Origin: Blastococcus sp. TF02A-26
GTDB taxonomy: Bacteria; Actinomycetota; Actinomycetes; Mycobacteriales; Geodermatophilaceae
Reading direction: 5' to 3'
DNA length: 64,000 nt
NCBI RefSeq assembly: GCF_003319125.1
Contig: NZ_QOHG01000006.1
Coordinates: forward strand, 1 to 64,000
Both the position numbers and the translations under genes were made by a program. Below the pieces are notes generated by a model. It made no database searches. It was not told the DNA's origin and was given only the letters and a program-made list of their open reading frames with translations. Positions 46,043 to 55,146 of the stretch are shown here, piece by piece. Each line of letters starts with the position of its first letter. The first letter of the stretch is position 1.

Positions 46043-47230
46043 CTACTGCAGGGCGCTCCCCGCCCGCCACTCGTCCCAGGAGATCGTCCAGTCGTAGATG
46101 TCGCCGTCGGCCCGGCTCAGCGGCGGGCCGATCGAGTTCTTGATCTCCACGACGTCGCCGGCCTGGGAGAAGCTGAAGAACCACGCGGCGCGTTCGGTCG
46201 ACATGTTGATGCAGCCGTGGGAGACGTTCGCCCGGCCCTGCTGGGCGACCGACCACGGGGCCGCGTGCACGAACTCGCCATTGTTCGAGATCCGGACGGC
46301 GTACTCGACCGGCGTGCGGTAGCCACCGGGGCTGTCGGCCGGCACGCCGTAGGTGCTGGAGTCCATGACCCGGTTGCGGTTGAGCTCGGTCACCACGTGG
46401 ATGCCGTTGTGGCTCGGGTTGTCGTCGCTGCCGGCGCTGATCGGGTAGGTCTGCACGAGGCGGTCGTCCTCGTAGACCTCCATCGTGTGCGAGGCGGCGT
46501 CGGCGACCGAGACGTGCTTGTCGCCGATGCGGAAGGAGATGGTGCGGTCCTTCTCGCCCCAGACGCCGCCGCCGAAGTCCACGCCGTACAGGTCGGCGTG
46601 CAGCGTGACGTCGGTGTTGGCCGGCCAGTAGGTCGAGGGCCGGAAGTGCACCTCGGAGTCGCTCATCCAGCTCCAGACGCCGTCGGTCGGCGTCGAGCTC
46701 TCGACCAGCAGATGGCTCTCCACGGCGGCCTGGTCGACGACGGGCTCGTCGAAGTAGACCCGGATCGGCAGGCCCACGCCGACCGTCTGCCCGTCCAGGG
46801 GCCCGATGTCGGGCGTCGACACCTCGCCCGGGGTGACCGTGGTGAAGGTCGCCTTCTGCTCGACCACGTCCTCGTCCGCGCCCTCGGCGCTGGCCGTCAG
46901 GGTGTAGGTGGAGCCGTAGGCCAGCTCGACGTCCGGCGTCCACACGTCGACGGCGGGGTCCTCCGCCGAGTCGGCGACGCTGCCCGGCACGGGGGCACCC
47001 GCCCCGTCGGTCACCACGACCTCGGTCAGCTCGCCGTCGGCGACGGTGATCTCCAGGGGCACGACCGGGGAGACGTCGGCGCTGCCGTCCGCGGGGCTGA
47101 GCGACACCGTGGCCGGCACGGCCTCCGCGCTGCTGGACGCCCCGGACGAGCTCCCGCCGCCCCCGTCGTCCTGGCACCCCGCGAGCAGGAGCATCGCCCC
47201 CGCCATGGCCACTGCCGCAGTCCGTCGCAC
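46043..47230 (-). CDS. L,D-transpeptidase lipoprotein with Ig-like domains
   Basis: A cell-wall enzyme that forms 3-3 crosslinks in peptidoglycan. The 395-residue protein has a lipobox LLLAGC with Cys19 for lipid anchoring, a Gly/Ser-rich linker, two Ig-like domains (about 45-240) and a C-terminal YkuD domain with the catalytic Cys340 in SHGCINMS and the His in FVHAAPWS. The layout matches actinobacterial LdtMt2-type enzymes. The GTG at 47230 gives a proper signal peptide. An upstream in-frame extension to 47413 runs into the tRNA and is not credible. Confidence 0.94.
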   Translation of the reverse strand: MRRTAAVAMAGAMLLLAGCQDDGGGGSSSGASSSAEAVPATVSLSPADGSADVSPVVPLEITVADGELTEVVVTDGAGAPVPGSVADSAEDPAVDVWTPDVELAYGSTYTLTASAEGADEDVVEQKATFTTVTPGEVSTPDIGPLDGQTVGVGLPIRVYFDEPVVDQAAVESHLLVESSTPTDGVWSWMSDSEVHFRPSTYWPANTDVTLHADLYGVDFGGGVWGEKDRTISFRIGDKHVSVADAASHTMEVYEDDRLVQTYPISAGSDDNPSHNGIHVVTELNRNRVMDSSTYGVPADSPGGYRTPVEYAVRISNNGEFVHAAPWSVAQQGRANVSHGCINMSTERAAWFFSFSQAGDVVEIKNSIGPPLSRADGDIYDWTISWDEWRAGSALQ

Positions 47231-47406
47231 TCGGTCCTTCTCCCCCTCGGTCCCCGCCGGCCCCGCTTCCGGGACCGCCCGGTCCAGGCTCCCACGAGAT
47301 GGCGGAACGGGAACGGCCGCCGGACGCCGTCTCGGAGGGCCCCCGACCGGTCGCTGCTCCGGCGCTGGTATCGTTCTCCCTCGTCGCCCGGGCAGCCGGG
47401 AGACAC

Positions 47407-47479
<73 letters not shown>

Positions 47480-47485
47480 CCCACC

Positions 47486-47522
47486 ACGAAGGGCCCCTCC
47501 GCAGTGCGGAGGGGCCCTTCGT
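47486..47522 (+). terminator. Terminator after tRNA-Lys
   Basis: A perfect 17-bp inverted repeat (47486-47502 with 47506-47522) and a 3-base loop begin 6 bases after the tRNA. Confidence 0.9.
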
Positions 47523-47588
47523 CGTCCCGGGGTGTGAACCTGGTCGCAGTGCGTGCGGGCGCCGACCCGCGCGGGCACGCCGCGGGGT

Positions 47589-47777
47589 GTGACTGCCGAG
47601 TTCCGCTACACCCGCGAGGAGGCCGAGCGGGACCGGATCGGCTGGTGCCGCTGCGGACTGTCCGGCCGCCAGCGCCACCGCCGGGTGACCGCGACCGGCG
47701 TCGAGCCGCCGCTGTTCGTCCGCAGCGACTGGGTCTGCCGGGGCACGTGGCCGGGCGAGCACCTCCGCCGCAACTGA
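47589..47777 (+). CDS. Small hypothetical protein
   Basis: A possible 62-residue protein starting with GTG, with WCRCGLSGRQRHRR near the middle (a Cys-x-Cys and a basic run) and SDWVCRG toward the end. Three Cys and conserved-looking aromatic residues suggest a real small protein, possibly metal-binding, but no strong ribosome binding site is seen and no family is recognised. It is convergent with the amidohydrolase. Confidence 0.45.
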   Translation: MTAEFRYTREEAERDRIGWCRCGLSGRQRHRRVTATGVEPPLFVRSDWVCRGTWPGEHLRRN

Positions 47778-47787
47778 CCGCCCGGGG

Positions 47788-48966
47788 TCACCAGAGGCGG
47801 TAGAGCTCCGCCGCGTTGCCGCCCATGACCGCGAGCTGGGTCTCCGGGCGGAGCGCGCTGATCGTCTCCTTGACCATGTCGAGCGGGTTCGGGTGCAGGG
47901 ACGTCGGGTGCGGGAAGTCGGTCTCGAACATGACGTTCCCCTCGCCGACGGTGTCGATCAGGTGCTGCAGGTCGCCGCGGCCGCGCTCGAACCAGAAGGT
48001 GGCGTACCAGTTGTCGCGGAAGTACTCCGACGGCCGCTTCTGCAGCTTGTCGAACCACTCGGGAGCGTTCTCCTCGAGCTCGTAGTCCATCGCCTCGAGC
48101 ATGAACGGCACCCAGCCGATGCCGCTCTCGACGGAGACCATCTTCAGCCCGGGGTGCCGGTCGAACATGCCGGAGTAGGCGCTGTTGAGCAGCACCTGGG
48201 AGTTGTTGAGGAACAGGGAGGCGCCGCCGATCGCGGGCTTCACGTACTCGTCCTGGCTGGGCCAGTAGGTGGTGCCGAAGTACGACAGCGAGGTCTGGCT
48301 GGCCCCGATGTGGAAGTGGACGGGCAGCCGCATGCCGTCGCAGACCTCCCAGAACGGGTCCCACGCCGGGTCGCCGAGGTCCGCGGAGCCGGCGTCCTGC
48401 GGGTGGGCGGTCATGTTGACCCCGCGCATGCCCATCTCGGCGCAGCGCTGCGCCTCGCGCACGCAGGCGTCGATGTCCCACGCCGGCATGATCGGCATCG
48501 GAAGCAGCCGGTTGCCCGACGCGGCCTGCACCTCGGCCATGTGGTCGTTGTAGATCTCGACGACCAGGCGCAGCAGCGCGGGGTCGGAACCGGACTTGGC
48601 GAAGTTCTGCCCGCCCAGGCCGATCGCGTTCGGGTAGATGACCTGGCTGTGGATGCCGAGCTCGTCCATGAGCTCGATCCGGGCCTCCGGGTCCCACGCG
48701 GCCCTGTGCACGTCCTGGATGCCCCAGGACCCGCCCTGCGAGTCCCGCCACGGGTGCTTCCTGCCCTCGTGGTCGATGGTCCCGCCCGAGCCGGCGCGAC
48801 CGAACGTCCTGCCCTCGATGACCCACATGTCCACGCCGTCGATGCGCTCGACGTGGGGCACACGATCCTCGTACCCCTTCGGCGCCCGGGCGGTGAACAG
48901 GTCGTGGCGCTCCGTCATGTGGGCGTCGGCGTCGACCACCCGCAGACCCTCGACCAGCGCGGTCAT
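47788..48966 (-). CDS. Amidohydrolase-family protein (ACMSD-like)
   Basis: A metal-dependent TIM-barrel hydrolase or decarboxylase of 392 residues, of the amidohydrolase-2 branch that includes ACMSD and gamma-resorcylate decarboxylase. Seen: VVDADAHMTE (metal ligands near the N-terminus), LGIHSQVIYPNA, PVHFHIGAS with the barrel His, SVESGIGWVPFMLEAMDYE, and MFETDFPHPTS with the catalytic Asp. These enzymes often act on carboxylated aromatic or cyclic intermediates. The upstream TetR gene on the same strand suggests regulation, and the catabolic locus to the right suggests a shared pathway (inference). Confidence 0.9.
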   Translation of the reverse strand: MTALVEGLRVVDADAHMTERHDLFTARAPKGYEDRVPHVERIDGVDMWVIEGRTFGRAGSGGTIDHEGRKHPWRDSQGGSWGIQDVHRAAWDPEARIELMDELGIHSQVIYPNAIGLGGQNFAKSGSDPALLRLVVEIYNDHMAEVQAASGNRLLPMPIMPAWDIDACVREAQRCAEMGMRGVNMTAHPQDAGSADLGDPAWDPFWEVCDGMRLPVHFHIGASQTSLSYFGTTYWPSQDEYVKPAIGGASLFLNNSQVLLNSAYSGMFDRHPGLKMVSVESGIGWVPFMLEAMDYELEENAPEWFDKLQKRPSEYFRDNWYATFWFERGRGDLQHLIDTVGEGNVMFETDFPHPTSLHPNPLDMVKETISALRPETQLAVMGGNAAELYRLW

Positions 48967-49039
48967 GCGTGCCTCCTCGTGCGGCGGGGCGCGTCCCCAC
49001 CCTGGAACCGACGCTACGGACGCCGCACGAGGATTACAA

Positions 49040-49055
49040 CAGTTGATTTAAACTG
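49040..49055. promoter_or_regulatory. Small inverted repeat between TetR and amidohydrolase genes
   Basis: CAGTT (49040-49044) and AACTG (49051-49055) flank a 6-base A/T-rich centre, overlapping the TetR stop codon. It is the most A/T-rich spot nearby and lies upstream of the amidohydrolase. It is a possible operator or promoter element. The evidence is positional only. Confidence 0.35.
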
Positions 49056-49719
49056 GATCGCTCACCGGCGCGAGCCACAGCCCGACCACCGCGTCGACGA
49101 TGCCGGTCGCCGCCTCCTGCCAGCTCGCCCGCGGCGTGGGGCGCCCCTCGGCGAGGGCCCGCTCCCGGTCGGCGCAGCCGTGCACCAGCAGCTGCACCTC
49201 CATCGCGCGGCGCTCGTCGTACACGGCGTCGGGGAGGTCCCGCACGCACCCGCGCAGCCCCTCCACCACGCGCCGGAGCGCCGGCGACCGCGCGCTGTCC
49301 TCGAGCGCCAGCTCGCGCAGGGCGGGATCGGTGACCACCTGCGCGCGGAACCGGGCGAACCAGGTCGGGTCGCCGAGCTCGGCGAGATGGTCGGTGGAGG
49401 GGCAGACCAGGCACGCGACCCAGTCCCGGAGGTCCGGCTCGGGACCGAGGGCGTCGACCATCTCCTGGCGGCGCCGCTCGATCGGCTCGGAGTGGCTGCG
49501 CAGGATGGCCTGCACGAGTTCGGGCTTGGTCCCGAAGTGGTAGCCGACGGCGGCGCTGTTGCGCTGACCCGCGGCCTCGCTGATGTGCCGGTGGGACACC
49601 GCGGTGACGCCCCGCTCGGCGAAGAGCCGCTCGGCGGTCGCGAGGATCAGCTGCCGGGAGGCGGCGCTGCGCTCCATCCGCACCCGCCCCTCGGGTCGGG
49701 TCTCCTGCGCGTCGCTCAC
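49048..49719 (-). CDS. TetR-family regulator
   Basis: A 223-residue regulator. The HTH spans about residues 20-66: SRQLILATAERLFAERG, VSHRHISEAAGQRNSAAVGYHFGTKPELV. The C-terminal helical domain contains PDLRDWVACLVCP and a YDERRAMEVQLLVHG segment, typical of the TetR subgroup with TetR_C domains. It lies 81 bases upstream of the amidohydrolase on the same strand, which it probably regulates. The GTG at 49719 was chosen. An internal ATG 14 codons later is possible. Confidence 0.9.
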   Translation of the reverse strand: MSDAQETRPEGRVRMERSAASRQLILATAERLFAERGVTAVSHRHISEAAGQRNSAAVGYHFGTKPELVQAILRSHSEPIERRRQEMVDALGPEPDLRDWVACLVCPSTDHLAELGDPTWFARFRAQVVTDPALRELALEDSARSPALRRVVEGLRGCVRDLPDAVYDERRAMEVQLLVHGCADRERALAEGRPTPRASWQEAATGIVDAVVGLWLAPVSDPV

Positions 49720-49756
49720 GCGGGCGAGGCTAGCGGCGCAGGCCGCCGGACCTGTT

Positions 49757-50500
49757 TCAGGCGACCCCGCCCGCTGCCCGGTCCTGCGCCTGGCGCGCCT
49801 GCCACCGCGCCAGCCGCGTGCGCACCAACCGGACGTGGCGGGCGGTGACACGCTCGGCCTCGTCGGCGTCGCCGCTGGTGATCGCCCGGGCGATGTCGTG
49901 GTGCTCGGCCACCGACAGCCGCGCGTACTCCGGGTTCGCCCACCCGCTGGGGAAGGCCAGGTTCGTCCGCGACGACCAGGCGGCCAGGGTGTCGCACAGC
50001 ACCCGGTTGCCCGCCGCCCGGTGGATGTAGGAGTGGAAGGCGCGGTCGAGCTCCATCAGCGTGGACTCCTCGGCGAGGACCGGGCCCGCGACCGCGCGGT
50101 CCTGCTCGACGAGCATCGCCTCGAGGCGTTCGACGTCGGCCTGGCTGAACCGAGCCGTCGCCAGGCGCGAGGCGAGGGCCTCCAGTGGCTCCTTGACCTC
50201 GTAGATCTCCATGAGCTCCCGACGGTCGAGCTCGACCACCTGGGCCCCGCGGTGCGGCACGTGGGTGGCCAGGCCGTCGTGGATGAGCCGCTGCACCGCC
50301 TCGCGGACGGGACTGCGACTGAGGCCCATGTCGCGCGCCAGCGCGGAGACGCTGAGCGGCGACCCCGGGGGCCGCTGGCCGGAGAGCACACTGCGCCTCA
50401 GCTGCCGGTAGGCCGTGTCGGCGAGCGACCCACCGATCGCGTCCTCACCACCCTGGGTCTGCGCGGCCTGCGCGAACGGGACGACGCCCTGCTCGGCCAT
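49757..50500 (-). CDS. GntR-family regulator, FadR subfamily (FCD)
   Basis: A 247-residue regulator. The N-terminal winged helix (about 28-95) reads DTAYRQLRRSVLSGQRPPGSPLSVSALARDMGLSRSPVREAVQRL. The C-terminal FCD domain (about 105-230) keeps the metal-binding pattern: FHSYIHRAAGN, and EHHDIARAITSGDADEAERVTARH with its two His. Such regulators sense small organic acids. The ATG has GGAGGCGGT before it. It is divergent from the FAD-linked oxidase operon, with TGCATGCA palindromes between, so that operon is the probable target. Confidence 0.93.
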   Translation of the reverse strand: MAEQGVVPFAQAAQTQGGEDAIGGSLADTAYRQLRRSVLSGQRPPGSPLSVSALARDMGLSRSPVREAVQRLIHDGLATHVPHRGAQVVELDRRELMEIYEVKEPLEALASRLATARFSQADVERLEAMLVEQDRAVAGPVLAEESTLMELDRAFHSYIHRAAGNRVLCDTLAAWSSRTNLAFPSGWANPEYARLSVAEHHDIARAITSGDADEAERVTARHVRLVRTRLARWQARQAQDRAAGGVA

Positions 50501-50545
50501 GACGACCGCCTCCCTCCGGTTGACCAGGCGCCGAGCATAGCCACC

Positions 50546-50553
50546 TGCATGCA
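50546..50553. promoter_or_regulatory. TGCATGCA palindrome, copy 1
   Basis: An 8-base palindrome in the context CCTGCATGCAGTT, 46 bases before the GntR start. It matches the second copy at 50773, and a half copy (ACATGCAG) lies at 50643. Candidate operator for the GntR protein, inferred from position. Confidence 0.5.
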
Positions 50554-50772
50554 GTTGATCTGCCCGCGCGTCTCAGCGGTTCGGTGGATCCGAGGAGCGG
50601 GCAGCCGATCTCGCATAGCCACGGATCTCGGTCGTCGGTCTACATGCAGCCCATCCGCGACCTGCGGCCGCCCGGCATGGCCGGAAAGGCGCGTTGCCGC
50701 ACGTAACGCAGTGTTGACGAGGCGAGCGCCCAGCCGAAACGGGAGCGCCCTTGACTCCGCTGCAGCCGGGAT

Positions 50773-50780
50773 TGCATGCA
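50773..50780. promoter_or_regulatory. TGCATGCA palindrome, copy 2
   Basis: The same 8-base palindrome followed by GT, 43 bases before the oxidase ATG at 50823. Together with copy 1 it brackets the otherwise empty 322-base gap between the GntR gene and the FAD-oxidase operon. No gene is supported in that gap. Confidence 0.5.
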
Positions 50781-50822
50781 GTCACCGACGCGATCAGCCC
50801 GCCACCGGATGAAAGAGCACCC

Positions 50823-52268
50823 ATGACCCTCTCCACCAGGCCCCGGTCCGCCTCCTTCGTCGACGCGCTGGTCGACGCGCTCGGTGAGAGCCGCGTGGTC
50901 GAGGACCGGGCCAAGATCGGTCGCTACCTGCGGGACTTCTCCTGGTACAGCCCGATCCTCGAGTCCGCGCTCGCCGACACCACCGTGACGGCGGTCGCCA
51001 AGCCCGACTCGCTCGAGGCGCTGCGCGAGACGGTCGCGATCGCGGCGCGGAACCGGGTGCCGCTCACGATGCGCGGCGCCGGCACCGGGAACTACGGCCA
51101 GTCCCTCCCGCTCGAGGACGGGCTGGTGGTCGACGTGAAGGGCGTGGCCGGCGTCCTCGACGTCAGCGAGGGACGCATCGCCGTCCTCCCCGGGACCACG
51201 CTCAAGGCGGCCGAGGAGGCGGCCCGGCAGACCGGCCAGGAGCTCGCGGTCATGCCCAGCACCTACCGCGTCGCCACCGCCTCCGGCTTCATCTGCGGCG
51301 GCTCCGGCGGCATCGGCGCCTCGGCGCACGGCGACCTGTGGAGCGGCAACGTCCTCGCCGTCGAGCTGCTCACCGTGACCGACGCCCCGGAACCGGTGCG
51401 CCTCGAGGGAGACCAGGTCAACGCCGTCCTGCACACCTACGGGACGATCGGCGTGATCACGCGGGTGGAGCTGCGGCTGGTCCCCCGGCACGAGTACACC
51501 GCCTCGTTCGTGACGTTCGGCGACTTCGCCGACGCCTGCGCCTTCGGCTGGGACCTCGTGGACTCCGCCGTGCACACCCGCCTCGCCTCGGTGCAGCAGG
51601 CACCGATCGGCGGCATGTTCACGCCCCTCGCCGAGCTCGTGGGCGACACCGGCCACGTGGTGCTGGTGTGGAGCGACGTCGAGGACGACGCCGCACTCGA
51701 CGAGCTCGTCGCCCGGCACCGCGGCACCCGCGCGTCGTGGCCCGACGGCGCTCCGCACATCACCCAGTTCCCGTACAGCCACACGATCCTCTGGTCGCGC
51801 CGGGCCGATCCCTCGTCCTCGTGGCTGCAGTGCGAGTACGCCGCAGACGACCGCGGCCGCTTCCTCGATCAGGTCGCCGCGCTCACCGAGCGGTTCCCCG
51901 GCGTCTTCCTCCAGCACGTGGAGATCAACAAGTCGCGGGACGGCGGAGTGCGGTGCATGGGCATCCCGCCCCTGATGGGACTGCCCGACCACGCCGGCGC
52001 CCTGGACGAGCTGATCGCCTTCTGCACCGGCATCGGCGTCGTCGTCCTCAACCCGCACAGCTACGTGGTCGAGGAGGGCGGGTTCGTCGGGGACGTCGCC
52101 GAGACGCTCGCGCTCAAGGAGCGCTGCGACCCGCTCGGGATCCTCAACCCCGGGAAGCTCGGCGCCAGCTTCTTCGCCGCCCGCCGGTCCGTCTCCGACG
52201 CCGGGGACCTCGACCTCCGCTCCCCCGAACAGCTCGACGACCCGGACGGAGCCGGCGCCCAGCGCTGA
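50823..52268 (+). CDS. FAD-binding oxidoreductase (GlcD/PCMH type)
   Basis: A flavin-linked oxidase or dehydrogenase of 481 residues. The N-terminal FAD-binding (PCMH) domain shows PDSLEALRETVAIAARNRVPLTMRGAGTGNYGQ, VVDVKG and ATASGFICGGSGGIGA. The C-terminal substrate domain ends with LALKERCDPLGILNPGKLG, as in glycolate and D-lactate oxidase-like enzymes. The substrate is probably a 2-hydroxy acid or alcohol, but this is not fixed by sequence. The ATG at 50823 is preceded by GAAAGAG. It heads a run of six plus-strand genes controlled by the divergent GntR gene. Confidence 0.9.
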   Translation: MTLSTRPRSASFVDALVDALGESRVVEDRAKIGRYLRDFSWYSPILESALADTTVTAVAKPDSLEALRETVAIAARNRVPLTMRGAGTGNYGQSLPLEDGLVVDVKGVAGVLDVSEGRIAVLPGTTLKAAEEAARQTGQELAVMPSTYRVATASGFICGGSGGIGASAHGDLWSGNVLAVELLTVTDAPEPVRLEGDQVNAVLHTYGTIGVITRVELRLVPRHEYTASFVTFGDFADACAFGWDLVDSAVHTRLASVQQAPIGGMFTPLAELVGDTGHVVLVWSDVEDDAALDELVARHRGTRASWPDGAPHITQFPYSHTILWSRRADPSSSWLQCEYAADDRGRFLDQVAALTERFPGVFLQHVEINKSRDGGVRCMGIPPLMGLPDHAGALDELIAFCTGIGVVVLNPHSYVVEEGGFVGDVAETLALKERCDPLGILNPGKLGASFFAARRSVSDAGDLDLRSPEQLDDPDGAGAQR

Positions 52269-52324
52269 ACCGCCCCCTCCCCAGCCGGTCGATCCGCCCA
52301 CCCGACGCGACCCGAGGACCCCCC

Positions 52325-53419
52325 ATGCGCACACGCACCCTGCCCACCACCACGTCTCTCGCGCTCGCAGCAGTGCTGGTGCTGTCCGCCTGCGGCAGCG
52401 AGGACGACCCCGAGCCGGCGGCCGCGACCGACCTGGTCTCCGCCGAGCGCTGCCAGGCGAACCGGGACGCCGGCCCCATCACCTACCTGTCGTCGTTCGA
52501 CCTCGGCGGCAGCGTCGCGATCCTCAACGTGCTCGCCGCCGAGGAGCTCGGCTACTTCGACGACCTGTGCCTCGACGTCGAGCTCCAGCCCTCGGCGGAG
52601 AACAACGCCCAGCTGCTCTCCGCCGGGACCGCGCAGATCGCGGGCATGGGCAGTGCCAGCGACGTGATGACCGCCATCGCCAACGGTGCCCGGATCACCG
52701 GCGTCGCCACCTACGGCGCGGTCGGGCAGGTCGCACTGATGACCCGGGCCGGTGAGATCACGTCGCTCGACCAGCTGGCGGGCCGGACCCTCGGCTACAA
52801 GATCGTGATGCCGGCGCAGGTGCGGGCCATGCTGGAGAGCGAGGGCGTGGACCTCGGCGAGCTGGACCTGGTGTCGGTGGGCTTCGACCCCACGATCCTG
52901 CCCAACGGCGACGTCGACGCCCTGACCGGTTACAAGGACAACGAACCCGGGGTCCTGGACCGCTCGGGGCACGACGTCGACGTCTGGTCGCCGACCGACT
53001 ACGGCGTCGAGGGAACGTTCTCGGTCGTGGCCACCAACACCGACTGGGCGGTCGAGCACCCCACCGCCGTGGAGGACTTCCTGCGGGCGTCGTTCCAGGC
53101 CTACTCCTGGATCGAGGAGGACGAGGCCCACCTCGACGAGGCGATCGGCTGGGCGGAGGACCGCGCCACGTCCGGGTTCGACGCGACCAACCAGCGGGCC
53201 CGGTGGGTCGCGGGTGCGCAGCTCATCGAGGACAACCTGCTCGAGGGACACGGGCTCGGCTACCAGACGCCCGAGTTGTGGGCGCCCGAGGCCGAACTGA
53301 TCTCCCGGTACGGCATCGTCGACGACGAGGTGGACCCCGCGGCCGCGCTCACCACCGAGTACCTCGACGCCATCTACGACGGCGACCAGCTCGTCTGGCC
53401 CCCGGCCGCGGGGAACTGA
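52325..53419 (+). CDS. ABC transporter substrate-binding lipoprotein (NitT/TauT/NMT1 type)
   Basis: The extracytoplasmic receptor of an importer for a small organic compound, of the group that carries nitrate, taurine, sulphonates or thiamine-precursor pyrimidines. The 364-residue protein has a lipoprotein signal with VLVLSACGS (lipid-anchored Cys in the first 25 residues), then ILNVLAAEELGYFDD and LSAGTAQIAGMGSASDVMTAI, the NMT1 pattern. A loop of Asp/Glu-rich residues ends it. It is 56 bases downstream of the oxidase and is followed by the ATPase and permease genes. Confidence 0.93.
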   Translation: MRTRTLPTTTSLALAAVLVLSACGSEDDPEPAAATDLVSAERCQANRDAGPITYLSSFDLGGSVAILNVLAAEELGYFDDLCLDVELQPSAENNAQLLSAGTAQIAGMGSASDVMTAIANGARITGVATYGAVGQVALMTRAGEITSLDQLAGRTLGYKIVMPAQVRAMLESEGVDLGELDLVSVGFDPTILPNGDVDALTGYKDNEPGVLDRSGHDVDVWSPTDYGVEGTFSVVATNTDWAVEHPTAVEDFLRASFQAYSWIEEDEAHLDEAIGWAEDRATSGFDATNQRARWVAGAQLIEDNLLEGHGLGYQTPELWAPEAELISRYGIVDDEVDPAAALTTEYLDAIYDGDQLVWPPAAGN

Positions 53420-53424
53420 GCCCG

Positions 53425-54291
53425 ATGGCCACCCGGACCTCGCCGACGCCGACGCCGACCCTGCCGGCCGCCGTGCCGGCGCCGCTCCCCCCGCCCCCCT
53501 CGGACGACGCCTGCATCCGCGTGCGGGGCGTCTCGCGGAGCTTCCCCGGCCGGGGCAGCGACGTGCTGGTCCTCGACGGGGTGGACCTGACCGTCCCGCA
53601 GGGCAGCTTCGTCACCCTCTTCGGGCCGTCGGGGTGCGGCAAGACCACGCTGCTGCGGATCCTCGCCGGGCTGCAGACCCAGGACGAGGGCGAGGTCCGG
53701 CTCTTCGGGCAGACCCCCGGCCAGGCCGCGAAGGACAAGAACATCGCCTGGATCCCCCAGTCCTCCGCGCTCCTCCCCTGGGCCGGCGCCCGCCGCAACG
53801 CCGACCTGTCTCGGCGGGTCAACCGCCGGGCCGGCCGCCGCGACGCGGACCGGCGGGCCCCGGGCGACCCGGTGGCCGTGCTGGGCGAGATGGGGCTGGC
53901 CGGCTCGGTCGACCTGCTCCCGCACCAGCTCTCCGGCGGCATGCGGCAGCGGGTGTCCCTCGCCCGCGGCTTCGTGCAGTCGGCCCCGCTGATGCTCATG
54001 GACGAGCCGTTCTCCGCACTCGACGAGCTCACCCGTGAGGGCCTGCGCTACCAGCTGCTGGACACCTGGGAACGCCACCGCAGGACCGTCGTGTTCGTGA
54101 CGCACTCGGCCACCGAGGCCGTCCTCCTGTCGGACACCGTCGTGGTGATGTCGGCCCGGCCCGGCCGGATCTCGACCGTCATCGACGTGGACCTCCCCCG
54201 CCCGCGGCCCGCCGGCATCGACGCGTCGCCCGAGTTCCACCGGACCGTGGCCCGGCTGCGGGCCGCCGTCGACGCGGGGAGGACGGCATGA
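53425..54291 (+). CDS. ABC transporter ATP-binding protein (NitT/TauT type)
   Basis: The ATPase of the importer, 288 residues. After a Pro/Thr-rich leader it has Walker A GPSGCGKTT, a Q-loop (IPQSSALLPW), the signature LSGGMRQRVSLARG, Walker B LMLMDEPF, a D-loop SALDE and the switch His in VTHSATEA. The segment between the Q-loop and signature is unusually rich in Arg (about 12 in 30 residues). It lies 5 bases after the receptor stop and overlaps the permease start by 4 bases. Confidence 0.95.
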   Translation: MATRTSPTPTPTLPAAVPAPLPPPPSDDACIRVRGVSRSFPGRGSDVLVLDGVDLTVPQGSFVTLFGPSGCGKTTLLRILAGLQTQDEGEVRLFGQTPGQAAKDKNIAWIPQSSALLPWAGARRNADLSRRVNRRAGRRDADRRAPGDPVAVLGEMGLAGSVDLLPHQLSGGMRQRVSLARGFVQSAPLMLMDEPFSALDELTREGLRYQLLDTWERHRRTVVFVTHSATEAVLLSDTVVVMSARPGRISTVIDVDLPRPRPAGIDASPEFHRTVARLRAAVDAGRTA

Positions 54292-55112
54292 CCACCGGGA
54301 TCGCCACCGCTTCCCCCTCGACCAGCACGGACGTGCCGCGGCCGGCCCCGGCGGCGCCGCGGCCCCGCCGCCGCCGCCGTCGGTGGCCGCGGACCGTGCT
54401 GCCCCCGCTGGTCACCTTCGCGCTGCTCGCCGTGCTCTGGGAGTGGGTCGCCACCGTGCAGGCCAGCGTGCTGCCGAGGCTCCCCGACGTCGCCACCGCC
54501 CTCGCCGAGGAGCCCGACCTGTTCCTGTCCAACCTCGGCTACACGCTGGGCTCGGCGGCCCTCGGGTTCGTCATCGGGGTCTCGGTGGCGTTGGTGCTGG
54601 CCGTGCTCGTCGTGCACGTACCCCTGCTGCACGCGGCGATCATGCCGGTGGCCGTGCTGATCCACGCCACGCCCGTGCTCGCCATCGCCCCGGCCCTGAT
54701 CGTGGCGTTCGGCTTCGGGAAGCTGCCGCACGTCCTCATCGTCGCGCTGATCACGTTCTTCCCGATGCTGATCAACGCCATCGCGGGTCTGCGGTCGGTG
54801 TCCACGGAGCTGCTCGACGTGTTCCGCTCGATGGCGGCCGGCCGGATGGAGGTCTTCTGGCAGCTGCGGCTGCCCTCGAGCCTGCCGTTCCTGTTCGCCG
54901 CCGGGAAGACCTGCGCGACGCTGGCGATCATCGGCGCGATCGTCTCCGAGTTCACCGGCTCGGTCGAGGGCATCGGCGCGGTGATCATCACCTCGACGAA
55001 GTACCTGGACCTGCCGCAGATGTGGGCCGCCATCTTCCTCTCCGCGTTCGTCTCCCTGCTCTGCCTCGGCGCCGTCGGCCTGGCCGAGCGCCTCGTCGTC
55101 CGCTGGCGCTGA
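54288..55112 (+). CDS. ABC transporter permease (NitT/TauT type)
   Basis: The membrane channel of the importer, 274 residues. A basic N-terminus (PRPRRRRRRWPR) is followed by about six transmembrane helices. The binding-protein-dependent transport EAA-like loop is FRSMAAGRMEVFWQLRLPSSLPFLFAAG, which contacts the ATPase. Its ATG overlaps the ATPase stop (ATGA). Only one permease is present, so the channel is probably a homodimer. Confidence 0.95.
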   Translation: MTTGIATASPSTSTDVPRPAPAAPRPRRRRRRWPRTVLPPLVTFALLAVLWEWVATVQASVLPRLPDVATALAEEPDLFLSNLGYTLGSAALGFVIGVSVALVLAVLVVHVPLLHAAIMPVAVLIHATPVLAIAPALIVAFGFGKLPHVLIVALITFFPMLINAIAGLRSVSTELLDVFRSMAAGRMEVFWQLRLPSSLPFLFAAGKTCATLAIIGAIVSEFTGSVEGIGAVIITSTKYLDLPQMWAAIFLSAFVSLLCLGAVGLAERLVVRWR

Positions 55113-55146
55113 CGGCACTCCCCACCCCGACACCGGAGGAACGACC

